DNA from: Alphaproteobacteria bacterium
GTDB lineage: Bacteria; Pseudomonadota; Alphaproteobacteria; Paracaedibacterales; VGCI01
DNA length: 32,105 nt
Direction of reading: 5' to 3'
Assembly: GCA_016869075.1 (NCBI GenBank)
Contig: VGEY01000014.1
Span: forward strand, 1 to 32,105
Part shown: one piece after another, positions 17,701-24,167 of the stretch
Layout of the letters: every line of letters starts with the position of its first letter
Numbering within the stretch: the stretch's first letter is position 1
Translations under genes and position numbers: made by a program
The notes under the pieces: generated by a model
Database searches by the model: none
The model's input: the letters and a program-made list of their open reading frames with translations, nothing else
Told to the model about the DNA's origin: nothing

Positions 17701-17818
17701 GGGTATAACTGTGATCGGGGGTCTGTTAACTTCCCAATTGCTCACTCTTTATATTACTCCAGTTATTTATCTTTATTTGGAAGATATTTCCTCGCGAGTC
17801 AAACAACTATTCCCTTAA
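14750..17818 (+). CDS. RND multidrug efflux permease, MdtB/MdtC-like
   Basis: This 1022-residue protein is a full-length inner-membrane proton-driven RND pump with two repeats, each a large periplasmic loop plus six membrane segments. The TM4 proton-relay pair is Asp401-Asp402 in VGFIVDDAIVMLEN. The TM10 lysine lies in IGIVKKNAIMMVDFA, a phrase typical of the MdtB/MdtC branch. The N-terminal porter domain (VSALPNVDFPTIQVS) also fits that branch. It is co-transcribed with the adaptor gene, with a GGGGGCGAAG ribosome site between them. Only one pump subunit is present, so it would act as a homotrimer, unlike E. coli MdtBC. No outer-membrane channel gene is in the window. Substrates cannot be read from the sequence. 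Confidence 0.95.
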   Translation: MTLSEFCIRRPVFTVLLMLSLVIGGFSGYQQLAVSALPNVDFPTIQVSANLPGASPQIMASSVATPLERQFSTIAGITSITSTSYLGSTQITLQFELDRSLDGAALDVQSAISATLPKLPRQLPTPPTYQKVNPADQPVFFIGLSSDLLLMSEINEYADTILGQRISTIEGVAQVLIYGAQKYAVRVQVNPESLAARGLSFDEIAKSLAAATSITPGGVISGTKQLMTIEIAGQPKKADEFKTIVVSYKNNSAIHLEDIAKVEDSVEDDRSIGYLNGKKSIVLAIQRQPGSNTVEVVDRIKALMPVFRSQVPPSIELTPLFDRSVSIKNSVEDVLFTFKLAVLLVILVIFIFLRKVRATVIPAVAIPLSIIATYGGMALMGFSINNVSLLAITLSVGFIVDDAIVMLENIVRHLEMGKTPFQAAIDGAKEIRFTIISMTASLVAVFIPVLFMGGIVGRLFREFAVTITMAIIFSGLISLTLTPMMCRYFLKSQHHLENSKGFMQTLNMAFVHLHSFYSRTLRAALKYRKSMLWLTIGTLFASVILYTSIPKGLFPLEDSGFVFSQTEAVQDISYEAMLEKQLEVARIVQDDPDVLTCFSGIGGGRSPLNNGRIFFALKPQNTRPSVLDIVARLREKLSNVEGMNVYMQPVQNISIGGRLSKAFYQYTLQSPSWSELQKWGGELAEKISKIPGAVDVSTDIQLNSLQALIDVDHDKAQSLGITFDEIRTALYNAYGSAQVSSLYTQTNDYRVILEVDKSYQKTIENLEDIYVSTKKGQMVELTSFAKITRKSAPLSINHQGQLPSATISFNLNPGIALGSVVSAIEKTQSEMGMPETIIAQFQGAAQEFTKSLKGMIILLLLSIVVIYVILGMLYESFIHPITILSGLPSAGVGAIFILMVLGRDLNLIAIIGIIMLIGIVKKNAIMMVDFAIQAREEGKPAEEAIYQACLLRFRPIMMTTLAALFATLPIALGVGAGAELRQPLGITVIGGLLTSQLLTLYITPVIYLYLEDISSRVKQLFP

Positions 17819-17889
17819 AATGGGTATTCCGGCTAAGAAAGCCCTTCCTCTACCACCTTTAAATATAAAAAATAAAATATATTTATGAT

Positions 17890-17917
17890 TTGAATAGCTA
17901 TGTTTATTTTTTATGAT
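17890..17917 (+). promoter_or_regulatory. Predicted promoter of the GG-leader peptide gene
   Basis: TTGAAT (17890-17895) and TATGAT (17912-17917) have a 16-base spacer. Transcription would start just before the AAAGGAG ribosome site at 17923-17929, giving a very short leader. Confidence 0.45.
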
Positions 17918-17938
17918 ATCTGAAAGGAGAAAAAGCCA

Positions 17939-18166
17939 ATGACTATTAAATATTTAACCAATGACGATCTTGGAAATATTTGGGGTGGACGAAGCCAATT
18001 CTTTGGTGAGAAAGGCCTGCCACAAGCTCTAAACTATGTTAAAGATGTCCTCCATACTGAGCCACTTGGTATGGCATCAATAAACCATGATGGTGAATTA
18101 GTTGGGAACGCAGGGATCAGGCCTATACCGGTTGGTATTTTTAATGCGGCCGATCATGTAAAGTAA
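17939..18166 (+). CDS. Small peptide precursor with a double-glycine export leader
   Basis: The 75-residue product begins MTIKYLTNDDLGNIWGG. Counting back from the Gly-Gly, this has Ile at -4, Leu at -7, an acidic residue at -8, Thr at -11 and Leu at -12, which matches the leader consensus of class II bacteriocins and related peptides cut by C39-peptidase ABC transporters. Cleavage would release a 58-residue peptide starting RSQFFGEKGL. It contains no Cys, which argues against a disulfide- or lanthionine-bearing product, and it has Gly, Pro and Val-rich stretches. It has a strong AAAGGAG ribosome site and a likely promoter of its own. No C39 transporter, immunity protein or modification enzyme is visible in the window. 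It could instead be a plain small protein with a chance match. Confidence 0.75.
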   Translation: MTIKYLTNDDLGNIWGGRSQFFGEKGLPQALNYVKDVLHTEPLGMASINHDGELVGNAGIRPIPVGIFNAADHVK

Positions 18167-18299
18167 ATGATAAATAGAAATATAACGAAGAGATTCGAAG
18201 GCATTAATTACCATTAGAACCTTCAATTTTTAAGAATTTCTATCTCCTCTATCTATTATAAGCTATAAAGAATAAGAATGCTTTATTGGAGAAATTTAC

Positions 18300-19058
18300 T
18301 TGTTACCTTATTTTACATCTCATCTTTTGTCTGATGTACCTCATATACGTCATGGATTTTTCACGCGTGAAGGGGGCGTAAGCGAAGGAGACTTTGCAAC
18401 CCTCAATGTTGCCCAAGAGAAAGGGGATAATCCTGAGCATGTGCATGAGAATCGAATCCGTATTGCACAAGCCCTTAAATTTGCACCTGAACGATTGGTG
18501 ACTGTAAGGCAAGTACATTCTACTCGAGTTCTCGTTATTGATATGCCCTTTGAAGAAGATTTGCCAGAGGGCGATGCACTGATTACGACGACACCGGGCT
18601 TGTTCATTTCTGTTATAACAGCAGATTGCGTTCCGGTCTTGTTATCGTCCCCAGAAGGAGATGTGGTTGGAGCGGTGCACGCCGGGTGGAAAGGAGCGGT
18701 GGAGGGCGTTCTTGAAGAAGCCGTTTACGCCATGAAAAAGCAGGGTGCCAAAGAAATCGTTGCGGCTTTGGGCCCCTGTATTTGGCAAGATTCCTATGAG
18801 GTATCACAAGAATTTTACGACAGACTGAAAGATGTTCCTTCATTTTTCAAGGAGGGTAGGCGTCCCCATCATTGGCAATTTGATTTACCCGGCTATGTTA
18901 TATATCGCTTGCGCCAATGTGGTGTGCTTAATATTGAATCCTCACCAGCAAACACGTATGATGACCCTCAAAGGTTTTTCAGTTGCCGACGTAAAACCAT
19001 CTTAGGGGAGGCCCAATTTGGGTGCCAGTTGTCAGGAATAGGCATAAATAATGGATAG
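18300..19058 (+). CDS. pgeF: Peptidoglycan editing factor PgeF (YfiH, laccase-fold)
   Basis: The YfiH/PgeF family has a multicopper-oxidase-like fold. The E. coli member removes wrongly incorporated L-Ser from muropeptides, and other members show purine nucleoside phosphorylase activity. The 252-residue protein has the metal-binding His73 (RQVHS), Cys110 (TADCVPVLL) and His127 (VHAGWKG). It also has CIWQDSYEV and, near the C-terminus, the FFSCRRK motif. The start is TTG at 18300, with TTGGAGAA upstream; no ATG fits the family N-terminus. prs follows after 6 bases, so the two are an operon. Confidence 0.92.
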   Translation: MLPYFTSHLLSDVPHIRHGFFTREGGVSEGDFATLNVAQEKGDNPEHVHENRIRIAQALKFAPERLVTVRQVHSTRVLVIDMPFEEDLPEGDALITTTPGLFISVITADCVPVLLSSPEGDVVGAVHAGWKGAVEGVLEEAVYAMKKQGAKEIVAALGPCIWQDSYEVSQEFYDRLKDVPSFFKEGRRPHHWQFDLPGYVIYRLRQCGVLNIESSPANTYDDPQRFFSCRRKTILGEAQFGCQLSGIGINNG

Positions 19059-19064
19059 GTCAAA

Positions 19065-20033
19065 ATGAAAATTTTATCTTGTAATGGCAATTATCCTTTG
19101 GGGGAGGCTATTGCTGCTCATCTAGGACTTCCCTTAATGCAAGCTTCTATTAGACGGTATGCAGATCAGGAAGTATCTGTTGAGATTCAAGAAAGTATCC
19201 GCGGGCAAGATATTTTTGTCATTCAATCCACCTCAAATCCTACAAATGATAATTTAATGGAGATGCTCGTCACAATTGACGCCTTAAAAAGGGGGGATGC
19301 GCGTACTATTACGGCTGTTATCCCTTACTATGGATACGCACGCCAGGATAAAAGAACGTCTCCTAATGGGCCAATTTCTGCAAAGTTGGTGGCTAATCTC
19401 CTCACTGTAGCAGGTGCAAATCGCGTTTTAACGATTGATTGGCATTCAAGTCAAATTCAGGGTTTTTTTGATATTCCCACGGATAATTTAACGTTAGCTC
19501 CCTTATTTTGTGAGCAAATCCAGACACGATATATCAAAGAACCCATTGTCATTGTTTCCCCTGATATAGGGGGGGTGGTCAGAGCGCGCATTGTGGCTGA
19601 CGGCTTAAAAGATACAGATTTGGCTATTATTCATAAAAGGCGTACAGGGCCTGGGCACGTATCGGCTCTTAATCTCATCGGAGATGTTGGAGGACGTTCC
19701 TGCATCCTCATTGATGATATGGTAGATTCAGCCGGAACCATCTGTCAGGCGGCACAAATGCTCATGGCAGCAGGTGCTAAATCAGTGGATGCCTATGTTT
19801 CTCATGGTGTCTTATCAGGTGATGCTCTCGAAAAAATTACCCACTCAGCCTTAAGACGTTTGACAATTTCAGACACAATCCAACCTTTACCAGCGATTCT
19901 TCAAGCACCAAAAATTGAAATTTTATCAGTTGCTTCTTTATTAAGCGAAGCCATAAATCGTATCGCTCAAGAACAAATTTCCTCTGGTATACTTGAACAA
20001 AGACAAAAAAATAAAAGGACAAGTTTATCTTAA
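19065..20033 (+). CDS. prs: Ribose-phosphate pyrophosphokinase
   Basis: Prs makes PRPP from ribose 5-phosphate and ATP for nucleotide, His, Trp and NAD synthesis. The 322-residue protein has the flexible-loop YYGYARQDKR (88-97), the conserved QIQGFFDIP segment (130-138), SPDIGGVVRAR (165-175) and the PRPP loop DDMVDSAGTI (217-226). The usual DLHAGQIQGFF reads DWHSSQIQGFF (from 125); the nucleotide-contacting His127 is kept, while its neighbours are changed. The gene sits between pgeF and rplY, the latter with its own likely promoter. Confidence 0.95.
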   Translation: MKILSCNGNYPLGEAIAAHLGLPLMQASIRRYADQEVSVEIQESIRGQDIFVIQSTSNPTNDNLMEMLVTIDALKRGDARTITAVIPYYGYARQDKRTSPNGPISAKLVANLLTVAGANRVLTIDWHSSQIQGFFDIPTDNLTLAPLFCEQIQTRYIKEPIVIVSPDIGGVVRARIVADGLKDTDLAIIHKRRTGPGHVSALNLIGDVGGRSCILIDDMVDSAGTICQAAQMLMAAGAKSVDAYVSHGVLSGDALEKITHSALRRLTISDTIQPLPAILQAPKIEILSVASLLSEAINRIAQEQISSGILEQRQKNKRTSLS

Positions 20034-20112
20034 GAAAGCACATTGAAGGTATACTCTCCTTTTATTTTTGGTTGATTGGATGGATAAAATTCCCTTGTAA
20101 TAATGACAGACC

Positions 20113-20141
20113 TTGCATTCCTGCTAAGAGTCATGTATACA
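20113..20141 (+). promoter_or_regulatory. Predicted promoter for rplY-pth
   Basis: TTGCAT (20113-20118) and TATACA (20136-20141) have 17-base spacing, in the 154-base gap between prs and rplY. Transcription would start about 40 bases before the rplY ATG. Confidence 0.5.
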
Positions 20142-20187
20142 CATGGGAAAGGTATTCTTATTTTTTTGCCAGTTTTTGGAGGTTTTT

Positions 20188-20856
20188 ATGGGTACAACTA
20201 TTACAATTAACGCATCACCGAGAACGCTTGCGGGAACGGGGGGCGCACGAGCTGTTCGTACTTCAGGAATGGTTCCAGGTATTGTTTATGGTAATAAAAA
20301 AGACCCAGAGATGATTGCTCTCGAACCCCGATCGTTGATGGCCGAATGTATGCAACCAGGTTTTTTTAGCAAGCTTTATTCCCTTTCTATAAATGGAGCG
20401 CAACAAGAAGTTTTGGCAAAACACGTTCAGTTCCATCCTGTTACAGATCGACCACTTCATGTTGATTTTATGCGTGTGAGCAAGGGAGCAAAGGTCCATG
20501 TGTTTGTTCCTATTACATTCATCAATGAAGATAAAGCACCCGGCATTAAGCGTGGTGGAGTTTTGAACATTATTCACCATAACTTGGAGCTCATCTGTCC
20601 AGCCCAATCAATTCCAGAAAAATTGGTGGTTGATTTGACAGGGCGTGAGATTAACCAAACAATTCATTTAGAGGCTTTAGCTTTACCTGAAGGCGTTATT
20701 GCAGCTCATCCTGACCGAGATAACACTATTGCAACAATTGTTGCGCCAACAGTTGAAGAAGAAAAACCTGCAGGAGCTGAAGGAACAGAAGCCACACCCG
20801 AAGCAGGAGCAACTCCAGCATCTGGTGGAGGTTCTACACCACCTGCAGCATCATAA
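20188..20856 (+). CDS. rplY: 50S ribosomal protein L25 (CTC/TL5 type)
   Basis: L25 binds 5S rRNA in the large ribosomal subunit. The 222-residue protein is the long CTC/TL5 form. Its N-terminal L25 domain (about 1-95) contains GGARAVRTSGMVPGIVYG and HVQFHPVTDRPLHVDFMRV. The C-terminal TL5 beta domain (about 96-190) is followed by a low-complexity Glu/Ala/Gly/Pro tail. The frame is open 15 codons further upstream (from 20143). The ATG at 20188 has a GGAGG ribosome site and begins the family sequence, so it was chosen. pth follows at once. Confidence 0.95.
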   Translation: MGTTITINASPRTLAGTGGARAVRTSGMVPGIVYGNKKDPEMIALEPRSLMAECMQPGFFSKLYSLSINGAQQEVLAKHVQFHPVTDRPLHVDFMRVSKGAKVHVFVPITFINEDKAPGIKRGGVLNIIHHNLELICPAQSIPEKLVVDLTGREINQTIHLEALALPEGVIAAHPDRDNTIATIVAPTVEEEKPAGAEGTEATPEAGATPASGGGSTPPAAS

Positions 20857-20871
20857 AATAGTGTAGATTTG

Positions 20872-21465
20872 ATGTATGTGGTGGTGGGCCTCGGTAATCC
20901 CGGGGAAAAATATTCCCTTAACCGACATAATATAGGGTTTATGTCTGTTGACTCTATTGCATCTGCCTATAAGTTTCCTCCCTTTAAAATAAAATCAGGC
21001 GCTGCCATTTCTGAAGGCACGCTTGATGATCATAAAGTTATTTTATGTAAACCAATGTCTTACATGAACCTTTCGGGTCAGCCTGTGGGTGATACGATGC
21101 GATTTTATAAAATTCCATTGGACCATGTGTATGTCATTCACGATGATTTGGATTTAGATTTTGGACGCGTCAAAGTAAAAATTGGTGGAGGAAGCGGGGG
21201 ACATAATGGCTTAAAAAGCCTTGACCAGTATATTGGAAAAGATTATTGGCGTATCCGTTTGGGAATCGGACATCCCGGGCGCATTGAAGGACGGTCTTCA
21301 GCCCATCAGGAGTACGTGAGTAATTATGTTCTCAGTAATTTTTCTAAAGATGATTACGACCAACTTACTGAAATTCTCTTGACGCTTACTCAAGAGATAG
21401 GAGGCCTCTTAGGAGCAGATCCGGGGGTGTGGTTGACAAAGGTTGCGCAAAGTTTACGTCTTTAA
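20872..21465 (+). CDS. pth: Peptidyl-tRNA hydrolase
   Basis: Pth releases peptides from tRNAs that drop off the ribosome. The protein is 197 residues from ATG 20872; the adjacent upstream TTG at 20869 is less likely as the start. Family motifs are present: VGLGNPGEKYSLNRHNIGF with the catalytic His (residue 19), CKPMSYMNLSGQPV, HDDLDLDFGRVKVK with the catalytic-site Asp, and GGGSGGHNGLKS. It lies 15 bases after rplY, a common alphaproteobacterial pairing. A strong terminator follows. Confidence 0.96.
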   Translation: MYVVVGLGNPGEKYSLNRHNIGFMSVDSIASAYKFPPFKIKSGAAISEGTLDDHKVILCKPMSYMNLSGQPVGDTMRFYKIPLDHVYVIHDDLDLDFGRVKVKIGGGSGGHNGLKSLDQYIGKDYWRIRLGIGHPGRIEGRSSAHQEYVSNYVLSNFSKDDYDQLTEILLTLTQEIGGLLGADPGVWLTKVAQSLRL

Positions 21466-21481
21466 AGTATTTCATACTCAT

Positions 21482-21513
21482 AAAAAAAGCGGGGAAATTC
21501 CCCGCTTTTTTTT
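21482..21513. terminator. Strong bidirectional Rho-independent terminator
   Basis: A GCGGGG/CCCCGC stem (21489-21494 with 21500-21505) is flanked by seven A and eight T residues, with loop AAATT. It separates the convergent pth and the 21532 gene and has a T-run on both strands. Confidence 0.93.
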
Positions 21514-21531
21514 ATTCACTTTAGTGAAGCA

Positions 21532-21885
21532 TTATGGCATTTTTTGGCCAGGTTGCTCCATTGGACCAGCTTTTGGACTGTTGTCTACGCTGGCATCTCC
21601 ATCGGCCTTTGGCAATTCATAATTGTTTTGATCAAATGATTTCTTGTAAGGATCAGATGGCTGATTTGTACTTGCTGCACCAGCATGGTGAGAATGCTTG
21701 CGCTTCCTTTTACCATGATGCTTTTTTGGTGCCTCAGCTGGAGCAGCCGCTGCGTCAGCTGCTGGAGCTGCACCTGCATCAGCCGCTGGAGCTGCACCTG
21801 CATCAGCTGGGTTATTTTCGCTTGCAAGAGAGCCAGGGATGGCGAGTGCTGCGATCATTGCGCTTAATACGATAGGTAACTTCAT
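21532..21885 (-). CDS. Exported Ala/Pro-rich protein with a His/Lys/Arg patch
   Basis: I do not recognise this 117-residue protein. The ATG at 21885 has an AAGGAG ribosome site and starts a clear signal peptide (MKLPIVLSAMIAALAIPGSLAS), so the longer open frame upstream was not used. The mature part has Ala/Pro/Asp repeats of the form DAGAAPAA (about 28-50), then a strongly basic, His-rich patch KKHHGKRKRKHSHH (54-67), and a polar, probably disordered tail rich in Asn, Asp and Pro. It has no membrane segment after the signal. The pattern suggests a disordered periplasmic or surface protein that might bind metal or polyanions; this is inference. It shares the 21482-21513 terminator with pth. 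Confidence 0.75.
   Translation of the reverse strand: MKLPIVLSAMIAALAIPGSLASENNPADAGAAPAADAGAAPAADAAAAPAEAPKKHHGKRKRKHSHHAGAASTNQPSDPYKKSFDQNNYELPKADGDASVDNSPKAGPMEQPGQKMP
21751..21811 (-). repeat. 24-base tandem repeat inside the Ala/Pro-rich gene
   Basis: Two near-identical 24-base units (21751-21774 and 21775-21798) and a partial third encode DAGAAPAA. The differences are TGCGTC/TGCATC and AGCTGC/AGCCGC. Copy number could vary by slippage. Confidence 0.8.
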
Positions 21886-22133
21886 TAGAATAATCTCCTT
21901 ATTAGTCATAACAATAAACTTCACACTTGTAGCATAGCACCAAAAATAAAAAAAAATAAAACACATTTTTTGAATATTTTATTAAATTTCATTACGCAAG
22001 TCCAAATTCGCAGAAATCTTAGCCTTTAAAGAGATTGTGAAAAAAAGTTAAAATTTTTCTAAAATAGTGCCATACTTTTTAGGTAGGGGGTCTAGAGCTT
22101 GAATTTTCACGGTTCATTTTCAAAGGAAGCAAC

Positions 22134-22247
22134 ATGATAAACAAAATATGTGATTATAAAATTATTTTTGGATGTTGGAAAAAAAGTGTGCGCAAGCTTG
22201 TCTCTTATAAAGGTAGAGAATGTGATAAAGGGGATCTTTTTCTGTGA
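22134..22247 (+). CDS. Possible 37-residue upstream ORF coupled to the 22244 gene
   Basis: ATG 22134 follows an AAAGGAAG ribosome site and opens 37 codons. The TGA stop overlaps the GTG start of the next gene as GTGA, the classic layout of translational coupling. The peptide is basic and has three Cys, with no known similarity. It may be a leader peptide controlling the downstream gene or a real small protein. Confidence 0.4.
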   Translation: MINKICDYKIIFGCWKKSVRKLVSYKGRECDKGDLFL

Positions 22248-23332
22248 AACACGATCCTGTTCCTTCGTTTTTAGTTCAAACTCCATTGGGGACTCCTTAT
22301 GCGGGAGCAATTGAAACTAGACCGCGTACAGAATTTCCTAAGAGAGTGCAACGAGAGAGCAAATCTCCCGCGGTTTCTTCTGCAGTTTCTTCTGCAGTTT
22401 CTTCATCACGATCAGTGGTTAGGGTACCGAAACAAGAACCCCAAAAAGATAAGGTGAAAGACAGAAAATCAAAAAAAAGGCCAAAAAAATCTTATCAAGG
22501 TCTCGGGTTAAAAGGATTAATTAATCGTTGGGTTTATGAGGAAGTAAGGCTTTCTATGAGTAAAATGTCGATTGCAAGTGTAGTGTTAGGATTATTATTT
22601 TTAGGATCTCTCTTTTTTATCATGGGATTTCTAGCAGCTGTTTCAACAATGAGTTCTAAAGAAGAAGGAACGCGTCGTTCTCACTCGTCGTGGCAAGCCT
22701 CAAACACTGCTGCAAAAGGAAAAAGCGAAGGTGACAGACTTGCTCAAATAGCATCGGGTGTTGGAGGAAGTATAGTAAATAAGGAACTCCATGACTATGT
22801 TGGTGGGCCTCTTGGAAAAATATCAAGCGCAACTTCGAAGATTGTCCCTCGACCTTTGCAACCTTTTGCGCGGTACGGAATCAATAGAACTAACTCAGAG
22901 GCTCAAAGATCCATACGTCAGGTAAATCCTTTTGCACCAAGGAGTGGAAAGCAGGTCCCAGTGATGCAACGACCCTATCAGGGCATGCAACAAGTACAAG
23001 GGGTACCGCAGCAATATGGAGGAGGGACAAATCAAAATTTCGGTACCTCGATGCCAATGGCGTATCCACAACCAATCGTACCTTACCAAAATTCTCCCCA
23101 AAGTGCTTCAGTAGGGGGTTATGGTCCAGGATATACATCTCTCCCTCCTCAGCAACCACCCATGGGAACGCAACCTTATTATCAGCACCAACCTCAGCAA
23201 ATGCCGCTTCAGCAAATGCCGCCTCAGCAAATGTTTTCACAACAACCCCAGATGCCTATGCAACAGCAAATGGCGCCGCAACAACCCTACCCACAACAAC
23301 CAGTTATGATACAACAAAGGTATTATCGATAA
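22244..23332 (+). CDS. Single-pass membrane protein with a Gln/Pro/Met-rich C-terminal region
   Basis: I do not recognise this 362-residue protein. It starts at GTG 22244 with AAAGGGG upstream. Residues 1-105 are basic and include an AVSS repeat (about 43-54) and a Lys/Arg-rich stretch (63-83). One membrane segment spans about 109-134. Residues 140-220 are polar with Gly and Ser, and residues 225-362 are low complexity, dominated by Gln, Pro, Met, Tyr and Gly, with repeats QQMPLQQMPPQQM. With a positive N-terminal side the topology is probably N-in with the long disordered tail outside the inner membrane. Such tails often mediate multivalent binding or self-association. Function is unknown, and the gene is last on this strand before the minus-strand pot operon. 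Confidence 0.75.
   Translation: MKHDPVPSFLVQTPLGTPYAGAIETRPRTEFPKRVQRESKSPAVSSAVSSAVSSSRSVVRVPKQEPQKDKVKDRKSKKRPKKSYQGLGLKGLINRWVYEEVRLSMSKMSIASVVLGLLFLGSLFFIMGFLAAVSTMSSKEEGTRRSHSSWQASNTAAKGKSEGDRLAQIASGVGGSIVNKELHDYVGGPLGKISSATSKIVPRPLQPFARYGINRTNSEAQRSIRQVNPFAPRSGKQVPVMQRPYQGMQQVQGVPQQYGGGTNQNFGTSMPMAYPQPIVPYQNSPQSASVGGYGPGYTSLPPQQPPMGTQPYYQHQPQQMPLQQMPPQQMFSQQPQMPMQQQMAPQQPYPQQPVMIQQRYYR
22371..22405 (+). repeat. 12-base tandem repeat (AVSS codons)
   Basis: Three near-perfect 12-base units (C-G/A-GTTTCTTCTG) at 22371-22382, 22383-22394 and 22395-22405 keep the reading frame. Confidence 0.75.
23192..23233 (+). repeat. 15-base tandem repeat (QQMP codons)
   Basis: Two full units and one partial unit of CCTCAGCAAATGCCG (23192-23206, 23207-23221, 23222-23233) encode the PQQMP/LQQMP repeats of the membrane protein's tail. 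Confidence 0.75.
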
Positions 23333-23340
23333 AACTTCAT

Positions 23341-24150
23341 TTATTTTGATTGATGCTTTTGTTGGCGATGAATAATAAAACCAACAAGGATGATCACCAA
23401 TGCCACAATACTTACAATCAGGGTGGCCAAGGCATTAATTTCAGGTGTTACGCCTAAACGTATACTCGAGAAAATAAGCATAGGGAGGGTTGTTGCTCCA
23501 GGACCCGAGAGAAAACTTGCTATGACAACATCATCAAGTGAAAGGGCAAAAGCCAACAACCATCCTGCTGTGAGAGAGGGGAGAATGAGGGGTAAAACAA
23601 TGACGATAAATACTTTCGCTGGCCTCGCCCCTAAATCGAGAGCAGCTTCTTCTATTGATCTGTCAAAATCTTGAAGGCGTGCTTGAATGACTTGATAAAC
23701 ATATGCCATGGCTAAAGTAATGTGAGCAATTGTGATGGTCATAATCCCACGATAAGAAGGCCATCCGATGGCTTGTTCAAAGGTGACAAACATCATGAGC
23801 ATAGCTAAGCCGGTAATGACATCAGGCATCACCAAGGGAGCAGAAATTAAACCACCAAACAATGTTTTTCCTCGAAATTTGTGAAATCGTACCATGACCA
23901 CTGCCGCTAATGTTCCTAATACAACTGCAAGCGTGGCCGTCATGGAAGCAATCTTAAAACTAGCTAAAACCGCATTTAAGAGTCCCTCATTTTCCAGTAA
24001 CGATCTATACCATTTTGTCGAAAAACGAGACCATACAGTTACTAAGCGTGATTCATTAAAGGAATAGACAATAACCGATAAAATGGGAATGTAAAGGAAG
24101 GCATATCCAAAAATGAGAGAGGCCATACTTATTTTAGAGAGACGACGCAT
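23341..24150 (-). CDS. potI: Polyamine ABC transporter permease PotI/PotC
   Basis: This is the second inner-membrane permease of a putrescine/spermidine importer. The 269-residue protein has about six membrane segments and the ABC-permease cytoplasmic motif EEAALDLGARPAKVFIVIVLPLILPS (about 167-192), the loop that docks on the ATPase. The GPGATTLPMLIFSSIRLGVTPEINALATL segment is typical of PotC/PotI. It is the last gene of a four-gene operon, 17 bases after potH, with a GGAGGAG ribosome site. PotI and PotC cannot be told apart with certainty; the symbol follows the F-G-H-I order. Confidence 0.92.
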   Translation of the reverse strand: MRRLSKISMASLIFGYAFLYIPILSVIVYSFNESRLVTVWSRFSTKWYRSLLENEGLLNAVLASFKIASMTATLAVVLGTLAAVVMVRFHKFRGKTLFGGLISAPLVMPDVITGLAMLMMFVTFEQAIGWPSYRGIMTITIAHITLAMAYVYQVIQARLQDFDRSIEEAALDLGARPAKVFIVIVLPLILPSLTAGWLLAFALSLDDVVIASFLSGPGATTLPMLIFSSIRLGVTPEINALATLIVSIVALVIILVGFIIHRQQKHQSK

Positions 24151-24167
24151 TTCCTACTCTCCTCCCC

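Noticed and set aside
14767..17862. Several other-frame ORFs within the first RND pump gene, including one running past its 3' end
   Set aside because: They are in other frames of a certain gene and read as low-quality, Ser/Tyr-rich translations without ribosome sites.
18195..18222. Hairpin after the GG-leader peptide gene as a terminator
   Set aside because: The stem is only five base pairs (GAAGG/CCTTC) with a long loop; too weak to annotate.
18303..18843. Minus-strand ORFs within pgeF
   Set aside because: They lie wholly within a well-recognised gene and have no family features.
20143..20187. Longer start for ribosomal protein L25
   Set aside because: The extra 15 residues are not L25-like, the predicted -10 box overlaps their start, and ATG 20188 has a GGAGG site.
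21886..21966. Longer start for the Ala/Pro-rich exported protein
   Set aside because: The extra 27 residues precede a well-formed signal peptide with its own ribosome site.
22107..22310. Minus-strand ORF of 67 residues
   Set aside because: It overlaps the start of the clear plus-strand gene at 22244, has no ribosome site and its composition looks random.
22371..23233. Short direct repeats that might suggest a CRISPR array
   Set aside because: The units are 12 or 15 bases, contiguous with no spacers, and in frame within a protein gene.
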